This document shows, in pieces, positions 46,701 to 57,929 of a stretch of DNA of 64,000 bases (its first letter is position 1; each line of letters starts with the position of its first letter). A program made the position numbers and the translations under genes. A model generated the notes under the pieces. That model saw only the letters and a program-made list of their open reading frames with translations, was not told the DNA's origin and did not search any database. Origin of the DNA: Volvariella volvacea V23 (taxonomy: Eukaryota; Basidiomycota; Agaricomycetes; Agaricales; Pluteaceae); assembly GCA_000349905.1 (NCBI GenBank), contig KB722737.1, positions 1,077,327-1,141,326 on the forward strand. The letters run 5' to 3'.

Positions 46701-49700
46701 TAGGATACGATCCTGGTTCACAGGCGATTTCATTCTCAGCGATGCAGGGTGTCTTTTTTGAAGAGAGAAACTGATAGGGTACACTGAATTCGATCGTAAT
46801 AGCCTGCACGGAGCTTCCCTCGCATGCTTCTCCGATGTCCATGGATCTGACACAAAATCCAATACGACAGTGTCGATACTGTTGAGCTGCGAGATGGCAT
46901 TTAGAGATGCGCTTTACCATTCTCGACGCTATGGGATCAAATCTCACGGCGTCTCAGACTACAGAGTCCCTGCCAACTTAGTCAGCTGCGTCTAGACAAG
47001 CAGCATGATCAAGAAGCAGGAAACGCCTTCTGAAAGAAGGGTTCAGGCGGCGAGGATTCAAGTAGGAAATGATGCTCAATAACAAGCTCCTCCATCACCA
47101 ACCTTCCCTGGTAAATTTCCCCGACCCACCCTTACTTCATCGTTCCCCTCTTCACCCACCCTACCCATCCGCCCAGCCCTGTGCTGGTTCCCTGAGAGGT
47201 GATAATTTGCCCCGAGCCTTTGGCCGACCAGTGATGGGGAGAATCTGCCTTCGCTTGTTGCTCGAAAACCCTATCATTCGATTTTAGAAATATTAATCTA
47301 CCAATGGGTTCGCTTGATTCGACTGGCCAATGCCCGTCAAGAATGTGTTCGTTCAAGATTACCATATATGTACATATGTATGCGCTCCGTCATGCCTTTT
47401 TGTCAGTAGGCGTACTCGGTCCAGGACTTATCTGCAATCAAGGCTCATTTGGCCCAGGGTGGTTCAAGCTCGGCCATCCATGAAGAAGATGACAGAGCAG
47501 CGTGTCGAGAAAAGGGTTGATATATCTGATAATAAGGTCAGTCAAACGCACCTCAATGTCGGATAACTAACTTATAAAAAAGGGTTAGGTGATTGAGTGG
47601 GGAGAAGCAGCGGCGGTCGAGGGATATATAGCTTGCACGGTTCCAACGGCGGCCACTCAAGGTGAGAAGCCAACCATACCGCATGTTCGCTCCTTAGAGA
47701 CTTCAGGAAAGATTCGGATTGGAGGGATGCGAATGGGGGTACTCTAAGGGCACTGTGGAAAACGCCAGGAAAAAAACGGGAGCATCCAATGGCCGTCGTG
47801 TAACCGGTACCGGTATCGGTGGCAAACGTCGTCCAATGGATTTTTTCGCCTACTCGTCAATCATAGTACTGCAATTATGGAGTTGCAGGGCACAGCAGGA
47901 ATAGCATCCGACTGTACCCATCTCCTTCACGTGAAGAACTACCCAGGACAGAGCTTATTGCCACTACTGTATCCGGAGTTCTCGGAATCCAAATGTACGG
48001 GTTTAGACGCCATTGGAGGAGGGTACGGATCTAGACTCTTCACGGATTACACGATTAAGGAGGAATTTTAACCCACCATCAGTGTTGACCTGCCGTTTTA
48101 CCCACCAAAAATTGTACCAATCGTCATCAAGTTGGTCCCATATTTGTGCCTAGGCTCCGCCGGGCCAAACCTTCGACCCGATCCGTATCCTTTTATTGTG
48201 ATGAAGAATGAAGATAATTGGAATTGAGATAAGTTTTTAGGTATCGTCGACTACGATCATAATGATCATGATCCTCACTAGTGGACACGTTTCTGTTGAG
48301 CATGATTCATACCGAACAATTAAAGCGAGGGCCGGTAAGGTATGATCACAAACTCAAGATCTTCACTTGGCTTTCTCTTATGAATTGGAAGTGACAGTTA
48401 TCAACTCGAGCCTGCTACAACTGTCAAATGATACAGCCACCTCCTTCTTCATTCTTATCGCTGCCGGTGGAATTTGCTGTGGCTTTTTACTAGCCCGGAA
48501 ACTAAATAATTACTGGCAAGTGACGTCCCTCCAGACAGCCTCAGCCCATCTAAATCCGATAAGTTGACCGACCCTTCAGTGCAGCAGAGTTTCGTCCCAA
48601 GGCGCTGGGTTTGAATCACAGAAAGTTCAACGAACGATAAAGGATATCCAGTGTGGTAAACACTGGCGCGAGTCGCTGATCACAGGAAGGGTGGGAGGCA
48701 CAAAGCAACGCCACACTGGCAGGATGACGTGTTGACAGAACCATATGTCAAAAACTTGAATCTAGTGGAGTGCAGCCTCCAGGGCTCGAGCTAACCCAAA
48801 AGAACAAAAAGAGTGGAATTCAAGGGAAGACGGGGACGCATGACGAACGTTGTGTGCGACTCGCGGTGATGATTCTGGCTTTCTGTGTGTGTGAGCGGCA
48901 GATACTAAACTGCATATATGATAGAGAATTCACTCGGCGGCGTATTTCCTACGCCGCAATCATCTCCACAATAGGGTATGCTCAGAGTTTACGCCTCGTT
49001 CTAATTTCATTCACAGCTCGCTGCCGGCGCTTCTGGGAACGTGCGAGAAGCTCGGGAGCAACACCACTTGCCAGTGTAAACGTTAAATTCGTCAGGGTGG
49101 ACTATATGAGGGGGAACAGCATGAACATGCATATGAAATCTGAGGCCCCTCAATGTCCAGCAATGGCAAAAAGATTCATATTGCAAGCAGTACTGAAACC
49201 GGCAAAAGCCCAAGTTCTGAAAGAAAGGTGAGGTTCCGTGCCTAGGTCCATTACAGCTGCGGACGAACATCGCAATTGAGGCTTAGACTCAGAATGTGCT
49301 GTTAATAAGGGATTACCGCACGGTACGTATGACCTTCCCTCGGGATCCTAGGCCCTGGCACGACACATGTTCATGGGGGGCTACTACTATTAGGGTGACA
49401 GATGTATATCATATCAGTCAAGGAGATCCAGAATGACGAGGGAGTGGTCATAGCATGACAGCATCCCGCACTAAAAAGCTTACTCAACCCCGGGCCTGGT
49501 TATCGAAACTTGTCTCCATGCTGTTCTATACTGTAAATGGCAGCTCATTGTGTGCTTGTCAATGCAGTGCTGGCACAGACAACCGGGGAAGGTGTGATTA
49601 CGATCCAAGGTAAGGTACTAGTGGGGGCCACACGCCCCAATGATGTATACCTTCCCTGCGTCCTTCATTGGGCCCATGAGATCGAGGTTCTCGGCTTTGA

Positions 49701-49900
49701 CGACTGCGATCTCCTTTTACTTCTGTATTGTCACGCAGTTGTCAAGTATGCACTTATCACCCATTAGCGCACGCAAAAAGCCTACAAATCCCCATGCGCA
49801 CTAGATGAGTGTATGGTCTCCATAGGTGCTCAACAAAAGCGTGTCTCCAAATAGGGACCTTGAAGGAAAGGTATCAATCACTCCCCAGGCTAGCCACATT
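43741..49900. other. Gene-poor stretch, unresolved frames at 44.9-45.6 kb
   Basis: No gene can be supported. At 44907-45648 all three forward frames are partly open (up to 238 codons) and include protein-like text such as TWLGMPLPFARDVNQPRR in one frame, but no continuous model with splice sites emerged. A 76-codon ATG frame at 49537-49767 and a 153-codon frame at 48770-49231 (non-ATG start) match nothing known. No transposon hallmarks, long repeats or tRNAs were recognised. Confidence 0.4.
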
Positions 49901-52123
49901 ATGGACAGCACTGCTGTGATCATTTTAACTGCTTGAATCGCTAACCCGTATTCCAATTCGAGCTCAAGCTAACCCTCAGACGGGAAAAGCCCTACCGTGA
50001 TCAGCATAATTAAAAGCGACACCCACATCACCCACAATCCTAAATAATTAGAGCCTTAGCTCCGTCGATTGGCTGCCCACTCACTGATAAACGTTAACGT
50101 CAAATCGCTAGTCACGATCGCTCGAATCAATATCGATATCACAGGTTGGTCACTAGGGTAACTCGAAGAACAATAGCCAAGGAGTAAAAAGGAGTAGCAC
50201 TGGGCACGGAAGGCGGAGAACGGAGTTCACGAGATTGTCGATGGCAATTCAAATGCAGGGAGCGTAGGCCAGACAATGGAAACGGGAACGGAAAACGGAA
50301 AACGGGAAACGGAGACACCACTGGAAGTGGGGGGAACTAACGCTTTACCATATTCAAGGTGCAAACTCCTACGGTCGTCAACTCTCCGGCTCGAACTCCC
50401 GACGCGTGCGCGACTCCGTGCGGCGCAGCGGGCATCGTTGAATATAATGGCATTAGCGTGCAAGGGCTGCAGTCGGTGGCGGGGTACGGAGGCGAGTTTA
50501 CAGGTCTTCCTTTTGATCGTGAATACACTCGATAACGTTGATTCACCAACGGATCGGCTGGGACCTCGTCGAGGGGTAAAAAAAAAAAAAATCTCCCCTC
50601 CCCCTGGGCGGGACTTTGCTGGCTTCTTCTTCGTCTAGCCACTAGTACTGTATAATCGTCGTCGTATCGTCCGCCGATCGCGAGAGCCCCACATTCAGGC
50701 TGGCAGAAGGAAAAAAATAACAGAAGAAAGGGGGAGTTAACGTTGCCTTGAGCTTCGGCTTCAAGCTGAGCAATCGCGTCGTATCACGTTTCAAAGGTTC
50801 AGTTCAGGTCTTTTTGCTATTCGTCCTCGAACCCGTTCGAGTTTTTACCCACACTCAACCCCAGCGGCGGCAGCAGCAGCAGCAGCAGCCTGCAGGGCGG
50901 GGCCTGGGGTGTTTAAAAAAAGAACGAGTGGGGAAATGGAAGCGTTGGAAATTGGAAGTAGAAACGAAGAAGTAAAGAAAAAAGGGACGGGAACAAGGGG
51001 AGGAGGGAGGTGGAGAAGTAGAAAAGAAGGACAAGGACAAGGACAAGGCTCGGGAGAAGAGGGAAAGGGGAAAGGAAGAGTCCAGACTTGAACGGAAAGA
51101 AGAAGAAAACAGAGCTGGAACGGAAGCAGGAGGACTTGGAATAGGAGAAGTTGAATAGAAGACTCCGCGTACTGCATATGCGACCATGTCGTCGGCGAAT
51201 GGTAGTAAGATCCGATTAGCCAATGCCAGTTCCTGGCTAGCTACAATGTTCCAATTTGCTGGTAGCAACAGTGGGAATAGCAACTTGATTTAGAGCCTGA
51301 ACTCGTCGGTGGAACTTGACTCGGAAGTCCATAGCACGAAAAACGGCAATTCAAATACGTCCTTTATAAAATCGCTAGAAAGGCAACTGGAAAATAATAG
51401 GTATTAAGAAGAGCAGGACGGGGGACGAGGAAGAGATCAGGAAGGGTAAATACATAAACAGCCCAATTAAATAAACGACGTTTTTAACAGCGAAGCGCAA
51501 AGCGCAAAAAGTCTGAACGCGGGCGCGAATCGAATCCTGCGTGCAAAGAGGTTACTAAAACGACCAGGACGAGAGATGGGTGAGAGGGGTAGATGCGATG
51601 CGGAGTATGGCGGGGAGGGGTAAAAGGTAAAAGGTAAGGGTAAAAGAAGAAATCAGGGATAAAAACGAGAAGGCGGGGATGTACACTTGGTTTTAGCATT
51701 TCGTCACGGACATCTACCTACTTCGTCGCGGGTGATGGTGTTGTATGTACGATAAGATGTGTGCATGCAAGATTCGGCGTATGAACGTCGTTTACAATCG
51801 AGTGTCTATGAGTTGCGTAGTCCGTAGTCCATGTGGCGGGGAAAGGGGAGAGGGGAGAGAAGGTCCATTTCACGATATTATTTATTCGAAAGCAATGAGA
51901 CAGCAGAGACGAGAGCGACGAGGGGTTTAGTGAAAGGAAGCACGAGTCTAGAACAGAGAGGGAGAAAGAAGGGAGAAGAGAAGAGGCGCTCGATACAATC
52001 CCAATGAACCAGCAAATAGACCCAATATAGCACTTGCAGCATGGCAATGATACACTTAATCACACCACACCCTTCGTGTGCACGAGCGCATGGTCTCTTA
52101 TAAAGTCACTTGGGTGTTCTTGC
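49901..52123. repeat. Purine-rich low-complexity belt with short repeats
   Basis: The plus strand is strongly purine-biased in blocks: 50276-50325 (repeats of CGGAAA/CGGGAA type), 50905-51130, 51590-51670 (GGTAAAA-type repeats) and 51835-51985. Between them are an A14 run (50578-50591) followed by a C/T block, and a (CAG)6 triplet run (50871-50888) next to CGG units. Open frames here are Lys/Arg/Glu/Gly or Ser/Pro low-complexity artefacts. No gene is supported. Confidence 0.7.
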
Positions 52124-53146
52124 TTAGTGCTTCTTTTTCTTCTTCTTGTTATCGACAGTAGCTCCCGAAGCAACGATGAGCTTCTTGAGCTCCCCGCTCT
52201 CGTTCAACGCTCTAATCTGTTCCAACGACCCGACGTTCTGTCCACCAACCAGCAGCACGGGTAGTTCCTCGGTCGAGCATAGCCGAGCAATGAGGGGCTT
52301 CAGCACGTCCACGTCCTCTCGGAGATCGATGTCGACAATCGTTGGCTCGGGTAGGAGACGGAAACTGTCGAGGATACGCTTAACCTCGCGTGAAGCAGGC
52401 GAGTAATACTACGCAGAGTGTTTAATCCAAGAGTATATGCGCGTCCCGTGGAAGTTATGGGGCAACAGCAGGGGCACGAAGAGGATAACCTTATCAGCAT
52501 CGAAGAGCACCAGAAGCTACAAACTGCCTACCTTGGCATACAAGAACACTGGATTACGCGTCCACACGTCGTCAACCAAAACTCGGACTTCCTCTTTCGC
52601 TCTCGGACCTCGAGTGTCAAAGTCCAAAATGAGCTGAGGATCTACAGGTTCGTCCGGGTTCACGTAAGGCGGGATGACGTTCTGGGGCAGGCTAGCGATG
52701 AAGCTCGAGACGGCTGCTAGCTCCTCCTCCGGGTTAAGCGTGATCTGTGTGCGTCCGCGCTGGGCGTCTATTGATGTCGTAAGGCTAGTCTTGGTCGTTG
52801 TGGCGTTCCTTATAGTCTCTAGTGCTACTGCCAGTTGATCCGCGGGTGTCCCGGTGCGGGACTGGGAGCCCGACAAGCTATTAAACGGTGGGCGTAGGGA
52901 CAGCACGGAGGCTGGGAACGAAGGGTGCTGCAGACAGACGAGGTATGCCAACAGCAGAATGAACGCAAGGATGGCGAGCAGGGTAGTCCGGGTCCGGAGT
53001 CTCTTGGCGGAGAAGAAGTGGGCGACTGGGAGCAGGATAGACGCCAGGTATGAGCTGGCTAGGGGCGCCTGGCTGCTGCTGGTATGAATTGGGAGCACGC
53101 TGGGTGCTTGGAGTGGAGTACGACTGCTGATTCGGGCCAAGGTCAT
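52124..53146 (-). CDS. Membrane-anchored glutaredoxin-like protein lacking the catalytic Cys, 299 aa
   Basis: Two exons (53146-52532, 52408-52124) around a 123-nt intron. The N terminus is followed by one transmembrane helix (about residues 55-72, LLAILAFILLLAYLVC), giving a type II topology like ER/Golgi glutaredoxins Grx6/Grx7. A stalk leads to a C-terminal thioredoxin-fold domain: NPVFLYAK, then YYSPASREVKRILDSF, PEPTIVDIDLR, LPVLLVGGQNVGSLEQI and ALNESGELKKLI. These match the glutaredoxin beta1-alpha1 region, the cis-Pro GSH-binding strand (LPVLLVGG) and the G-G-x2-V-G motif. The active site, normally C-P-Y-C or C-x-x-S, reads S208-P-A-S211, so the nucleophilic Cys is absent. A poly-Lys tail (KKKKKKH) ends the protein. 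Oxidoreductase activity is therefore unlikely; glutathione or Fe-S binding is possible but unproven. Confidence 0.82.
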
Positions 53147-53603
53147 GGCTTGTGCGGGTTACGAGGTGACAGGGATCCGGTTTGTTTCAAGGAGAGATTG
53201 AAGGGCAGCCAGGAGTAGCTGGGAGAAGCGAGCAAAGAGCGGGAGGGAGTAAAGGAAGGTGGGGTTAAAAGAGAGAACGTGGAGTGAGCGATGCGTGAAG
53301 TGAAGTGACGGCGAGGTGCAAGCCTTGTTATTGGAACGTCAAATACATACAAACTCAAATTTACCCAGCCCACAATGGCCACAGCAATTCTCTATCTACG
53401 CCATGCCTGAATCTACTCTAGTCGTCCAGTATCCCGCTCCTAGAGCTCCCTTGCTATCTGCCACCACACGCTTCCATTTAAGGCGCACCAGTGCCCATAT
53501 AAGGCCAGCCCGAACCCGTCAACAGCCTCACTCTTCCGCGATACTTCTCAACTTCTATGACCATCAGAACCAGACCCAGCTCCAAGTAAAAAACCAATAT
53601 TAA
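53147..53603. other. Spacer between glutaredoxin-like and fucosyltransferase-like genes
   Basis: This holds the promoter of the glutaredoxin-like gene and the 3' end of the next gene on the same strand. A frame reading plus at 53316-53603 has no domain. Nothing further seen. Confidence 0.4.
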
Positions 53604-55590
53604 TCAATGATCGTCCGCGCCCAGTCTTCCCCACTTCACCATCCTCGTCGCTCCGGAATTCCAGTCCTCTACCCTTCGTTTACTAACCAAGCTCACGGTC
53701 GACTCTTCCGTTCCCACAAACCCAACGCTCAAGCTGTGCGCGACGATATCCAGCAAGGGCGTATACCACTCCCCGTATTTCTCCAACGTCCCTTCCTTTT
53801 CGTGGTCTAGAGTCCTCCACCCACGTGCCCTGACCTCGTCCCAAAACGCGGGGTCCTTTTCATCTGCCAAAACAAAGCAAAGAAATCGCGGTGATAAGCA
53901 CCCCCCTCGTCTCGGCACGCACGACACAATTGACGTTTTTCGTTCGACGCCGACTTACCTGAAGTGACCAACACGTTCGATGGCAAAATATCAATGCCCC
54001 TGACCTCCCATAATTCCTTACGAACTTCCTCCACCCTTTGCGCGTACGCCGAAACTGGCGCGAAACATTCCTTGATATCGACGCCACGGCAGTGGTACAT
54101 GAAATCACCTCTGCGGACATGTACAGCAATAAACTAGAGGCGGAATATTGAGTATCCGAGAAGCTTGTTGTCATCGTGAGAGACAGAACTTACAGGTGGA
54201 ATGTTGCTCTCTGCTGTACCAAACAGCCTAGCCAAGTAGCCCCTAGCCAGATCCAACAACTTGTCGTTGAACCTTGCGTATTTCCCTACAAATCTCCAAG
54301 CAGGGCTCCACCCCCTCTTCCACTCGTACTCCTCCCTGCTCGAACTCACATAATACATAAAATCAAAGCACGCCAACGTTTTTTCTGGCCCGCCAGCCTC
54401 TCCTAATGCCGAGATGGTCATCAGCGGAAACTCTTCATTCTCCTCGTCCTCTTCATCGGGTAACACATGGCTAGGATCGTGTGGGTATATCAAAGCAGCC
54501 ACGTCCGAGAACCTGAGGTGAATATCAACCTCCAGGTCAGGTGCCCGACGGACCGCATTTGGGACACGGGTATAGGAAACGTCGAGGCCTAGGTGTTTAA
54601 GGAGATTAGGTGATCCATAAGGTTCATAGTCATTCTGCTGCCGCGTGGACCAACAGCCAACATGCTCGACAGGAACATTCTGGGGTGCTGATGATGCGTC
54701 CGCATTACGAGAGGGCAGGGTTTTGATGTCTGACCACTCGAGGAGGGGTGCTCGGATGTTGTGTGATAGACGGGCAAGATCGAATACTTCGCTGAAGGGG
54801 ACTACCCCACCATTGGCAGCTGCGGCATGCCGTGGAATGAAGACATGAGTTTTGTGATAAGGTTAAAAGCGGTGACAGGAGGAATTGTGTACGTACAGAT
54901 ATGGTCTGCTGGTGCAAATGGTGGTATAATGGGTACCCTCTCCGAGAGTACACCTAGATAAATCAAGTTGATCTACGTTCTTGGTCAGCAAGAGGAGCTA
55001 TAATTGGTACCGAGGATACTGACGTAGTTCATGTATTGATTCGCTGTCAATCCAATATATAAGGTATTAGTACGCGACGCGGACGCGCCCTGGTTTCGTA
55101 ACGCGGGAGAAATGACGCACTGAATCCCGCACTCGACCAAGCAGTGACATAGAATGTATCATTTCGTAGGTTTTCTGCATTTCATCGTCACAACAGTTGA
55201 GCATCGTGAACGAAGCAAAATACAGGATAGGAGAGATGGTCAGTACAGGGACCAGGGTAGACAGAATGCGGACATACCGCGGAAATAAGTTGTGGGGCGC
55301 GTATGGACTCTCAAGCTATTCCTTTCCCTCGCAAGATCAAACCCGAAGCCACTTTCTGGCAATGTAGACCCTAGGGTGGTGTCATGGCCTTCATCCGTCC
55401 CATGACCTGTCCACGAAGATCCAGTTGCATGACTACTCGATTCCGATTCGGACTGCTGACCAGTGGGGGTTGCATATTGCGGCACCAGGGAAAAGTTATT
55501 TCGGTACAGCAGGGTGATAGTTGTGTGAATGACGAGGATGGCGGTGATGCATACGAAGCCTAGAGCAAATTTGCTGGTAGGCCGCGCCAT
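53604..55590 (-). CDS. O-fucosyltransferase-like type II membrane protein, 507 aa
   Basis: Seven exons (55590-55278, 55174-55121, 55043-55024, 54972-54897, 54819-54194, 54133-53959, 53863-53604) join in frame; the third is 20 nt. A signal anchor at about residues 9-28 (ALGFVCITAILVIHTTITLL) is followed by a Ser/Gly/Thr-rich stem, as in Golgi or ER glycosyltransferases. Catalytic-domain features: NQYMNYINLIYLGVLSERVP with PPFAPADH, and FIAVHVRRGDF at 364-374, the H-x-R-R-G-D-F signature that binds GDP-fucose in POFUT/FUT8-type enzymes. Near the C terminus is a DIVAHSLSVGFVGTEESTVS segment equivalent to the conserved sugar-nucleotide-binding end. Such genes are abundant in Agaricomycetes; donor and acceptor are inferred only. 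Acidic insertions (DEEDEENEE) are present. Confidence 0.78.
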
Positions 55591-56655
55591 AGCGAACTTG
55601 GAAGCTCAGGAGCTGATCGAGCTAGAACGGCCAAAGAAATATGAGAGCCTAGTTGGAAGAAGTCTGCAGTTCGAAATAGAAGACGAGAGTTAATGCCAGC
55701 TAGCTGAGCTGACAGCACTGGAGAGCGATGGGGTGATGGATGGAGGGAGCGAAATATTGTAGAGGTCGACCCTGGATGGTGATTACCACCCAGCTGAGTG
55801 ATATATTCCATTACGAGCTAGCTCCAGACCCCCGACGAGGGAAAAGATCGCATTTTGCCTGATGTCGACCGGACCAGGGTATTTGGCGCATTCGTTCTCT
55901 CCAGAGTGCTGTAATCGTTGGGGTTGGTCGGCAAGGCAATTCTGAGAGATGATGACACCAAAAGAAGCTTTTATAGGGAACGCTTGCACGCTTGGACTTG
56001 GACTGTTTTGCTAGACCGTTTAAATGGGAGACTGACTGAAGATCTCGCAGTTGGCTGTGTTTGATGAGGTCGTGCAGAAGTGCGGGTGCTTAGCAGTACA
56101 CGAGCTTTGGCGGAGTCGGTGAATGCCGTAACCGGAGCCATACAGGCCTCTTCAGGCACACAAAACCTCTCAGTGTGCTACGAACAGTTGTTGCTCCTTT
56201 CTTTTTTTTTTATCGACATCATGTGCGAACAATCGCACCGAGGCTTTCTACAGTGCTTCCCAGCAGATACTTCGGCAGAATGTGTCTACCCAAGCTGACG
56301 TGCTATTAACCGTCATTATTTGGGCTCTCGTCGGGACCCGTCGCAAAAGTAGTATTTCAACCAACCACTCATGTCAGGAGCACTCAAGTTGTCGGCGGAT
56401 GCAATGGGCACACTTGCCCATACTTCTACAGTTTGCACAGCAAAAGGTCCAGCCTCGCGACCTCTCTACGACGCGCTCATCGACGCGAACATTTTCCGGA
56501 GAATAGTCGAGGACTTCTTATCCGCTCACTCGCATCGCTCGCTGGCAATATCTCAAAGGATATGCTTGACGAAGAGCATATAAACCCCAGCCTCCATTTC
56601 CACCTCCAGACCTCCTCGTCCTACAAGATCTTGGAGTACCTCAGCATCATCCAAA
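55591..56655. other. Divergent spacer, fucosyltransferase-like gene and esterase 1
   Basis: No gene seen. The right half (about 56250-56655) is similar to the region upstream of esterase 2 (about 58690-59228), so it belongs to the duplicated unit and carries the esterase promoter. A T9 run lies near 56203. Confidence 0.5.
56579..56584 (+). promoter_or_regulatory. TATA box of esterase gene 1
   Basis: TATAAA followed by CCCC, 72 bases before the ATG at 56656. The aligned position in gene 2 reads TACTTAAACCCC (59154-59165), a degenerate version. Confidence 0.65.
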
Positions 56656-57929
56656 ATGCTAGCCAAGACGCTTCTCAAGGTCTTCGCGACTGCACTTACA
56701 GCAGCAGTTGGCGCCAACGCGGCTCTCGGCCAGCTCGAAGAGGTCACCGACTTCGGGACAAACCCCACTGGCGTCCAAATGTTCGTTTACCGCTCTCCCA
56801 ACGTCAAGCCCAATCCTGCCCTCATCGTCGCAATGCACTATTGCACCGGTACCGCACAAGCATACTTCTCTTACACCCAATATGCCAATCTTGCCGACAC
56901 CTATGGGTATATCGTCATCTATCCTGATGCACCCGATCCAGGAGGGTGTTGGGAGGTTCACACCAATGCGACACTTACGCATAATGGTGGTGGCGACTCC
57001 CTTGCCATCATCTCGATGGTAAAATACGCCATTGCAAACTACGGTGTGGATGCGAGTAGAGTGTTCATGACTGGTACCTCGTCAGGAGCTATGATGACGA
57101 ATGTCTTGGCTGGAGCATACCCTGACGTATTCCAAGCTGGAGCGGCGTTCGCTGGTGTCCCTTACGCATGCTTCGCGGGTCCTTACGCGTGGAATAGCGA
57201 GTGCTCGACTGGGCAACTAACCAAGACTCCTCAAGAATGGGTATGTTTGCTTTGAACTTGTGTTCGTCTGTGTTCTCATATGCTTTTCAGGGTGATTTAG
57301 TGCGCTCTGGGTATCCAGGATATACAGGCCCGAGACCTAGACTTCAAATCTGGCAAGGCACCTTGTAAGCGTAATTTACCCTTGCACGAGCGCAGAAATA
57401 GCTCACATGACGCAGAGACACCGCCCTTGACTATCACAACTTTGGCGAAGGCATCAAACAATGGACCAACGTCTTCGGTTACAGTCAGACACCACTCACC
57501 ACCCAACTGGACTCACCACTTCCTGGATGGACACGTACAACCTATGGTCCAAACTTTCAAGCCATCAGTGCTGAGGGCGTTGACCACAACATCCCCGTTC
57601 AGGAAATTGACGTCCTGAATTGGTTTGGAATCACGCAGCCCCCGACAACTACGACCCCTCCAACCTCGACCGCCACGACACCTTCTCCCCTTCCTTCGCA
57701 AACAGAATGGGGTCAGTGCGGAGGGTAAGCTGTCTTGTGCTTTTTTGGGGGTAAGGTTAACTGAGTGTTGAACGTAGCTTTGGCTGGAACGGTCCTGTTG
57801 AATGCGTGCCACCCTCCGTTTGCTACAAGTACAATGACTATTACTCTCAGGTGCGGTCCAGTCTACGTTGTGTTGGTCTGATACTCAATTCTCCTGTAGT
57901 GTCGAGACCTAGAGAAGTATCCAGTGTGA
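56656..57929 (+). CDS. CE1 acetylxylan esterase with CBM1, copy 1, 356 aa
   Basis: Secreted esterase removing acetyl groups from xylan. Five exons (56656-57240, 57291-57364, 57416-57724, 57778-57850, 57900-57929) join in frame. Signal peptide about 1-25 ([20 protein letters not shown] then NAALG). Family text includes [38 protein letters not shown] and the nucleophile elbow G140-T-S142-S-G144; a histidine in VDHNIPVQ late in the domain fits the triad. A Thr/Pro linker ([17 protein letters not shown]) leads to a CBM1 cellulose-binding module ([16 protein letters not shown]...[12 protein letters not shown]). Relative to copy 2, the stop after SQCR is lost and seven residues (DLEKYPV) are added. 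The NATLTH site may be N-glycosylated. The feruloyl esterases of CE1 are the main alternative activity. Confidence 0.93.

Noticed and set aside
50905..51283. Long Ser/Pro/Leu or Lys/Glu/Gly frames on both strands
   Set aside because: They result from strand-biased low-complexity DNA; frames are open on both strands at once.
51500..51560. tRNA-like TTCGAAT/T-loop-like sequence
   Set aside because: No pairing T-stem, anticodon stem or acceptor stem can be drawn around it on either strand.
51598..51650. Telomere-like GGTAAAAGGTAAGGGT repeats
   Set aside because: The unit is irregular and not the TTAGGG fungal telomere repeat; better seen as part of the purine-rich belt.
52409..52531. Alternative splice acceptor restoring a catalytic Cys in the glutaredoxin-like protein
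   Set aside because: The S-P-A-S codons are inside the following exon, so no acceptor choice changes them.
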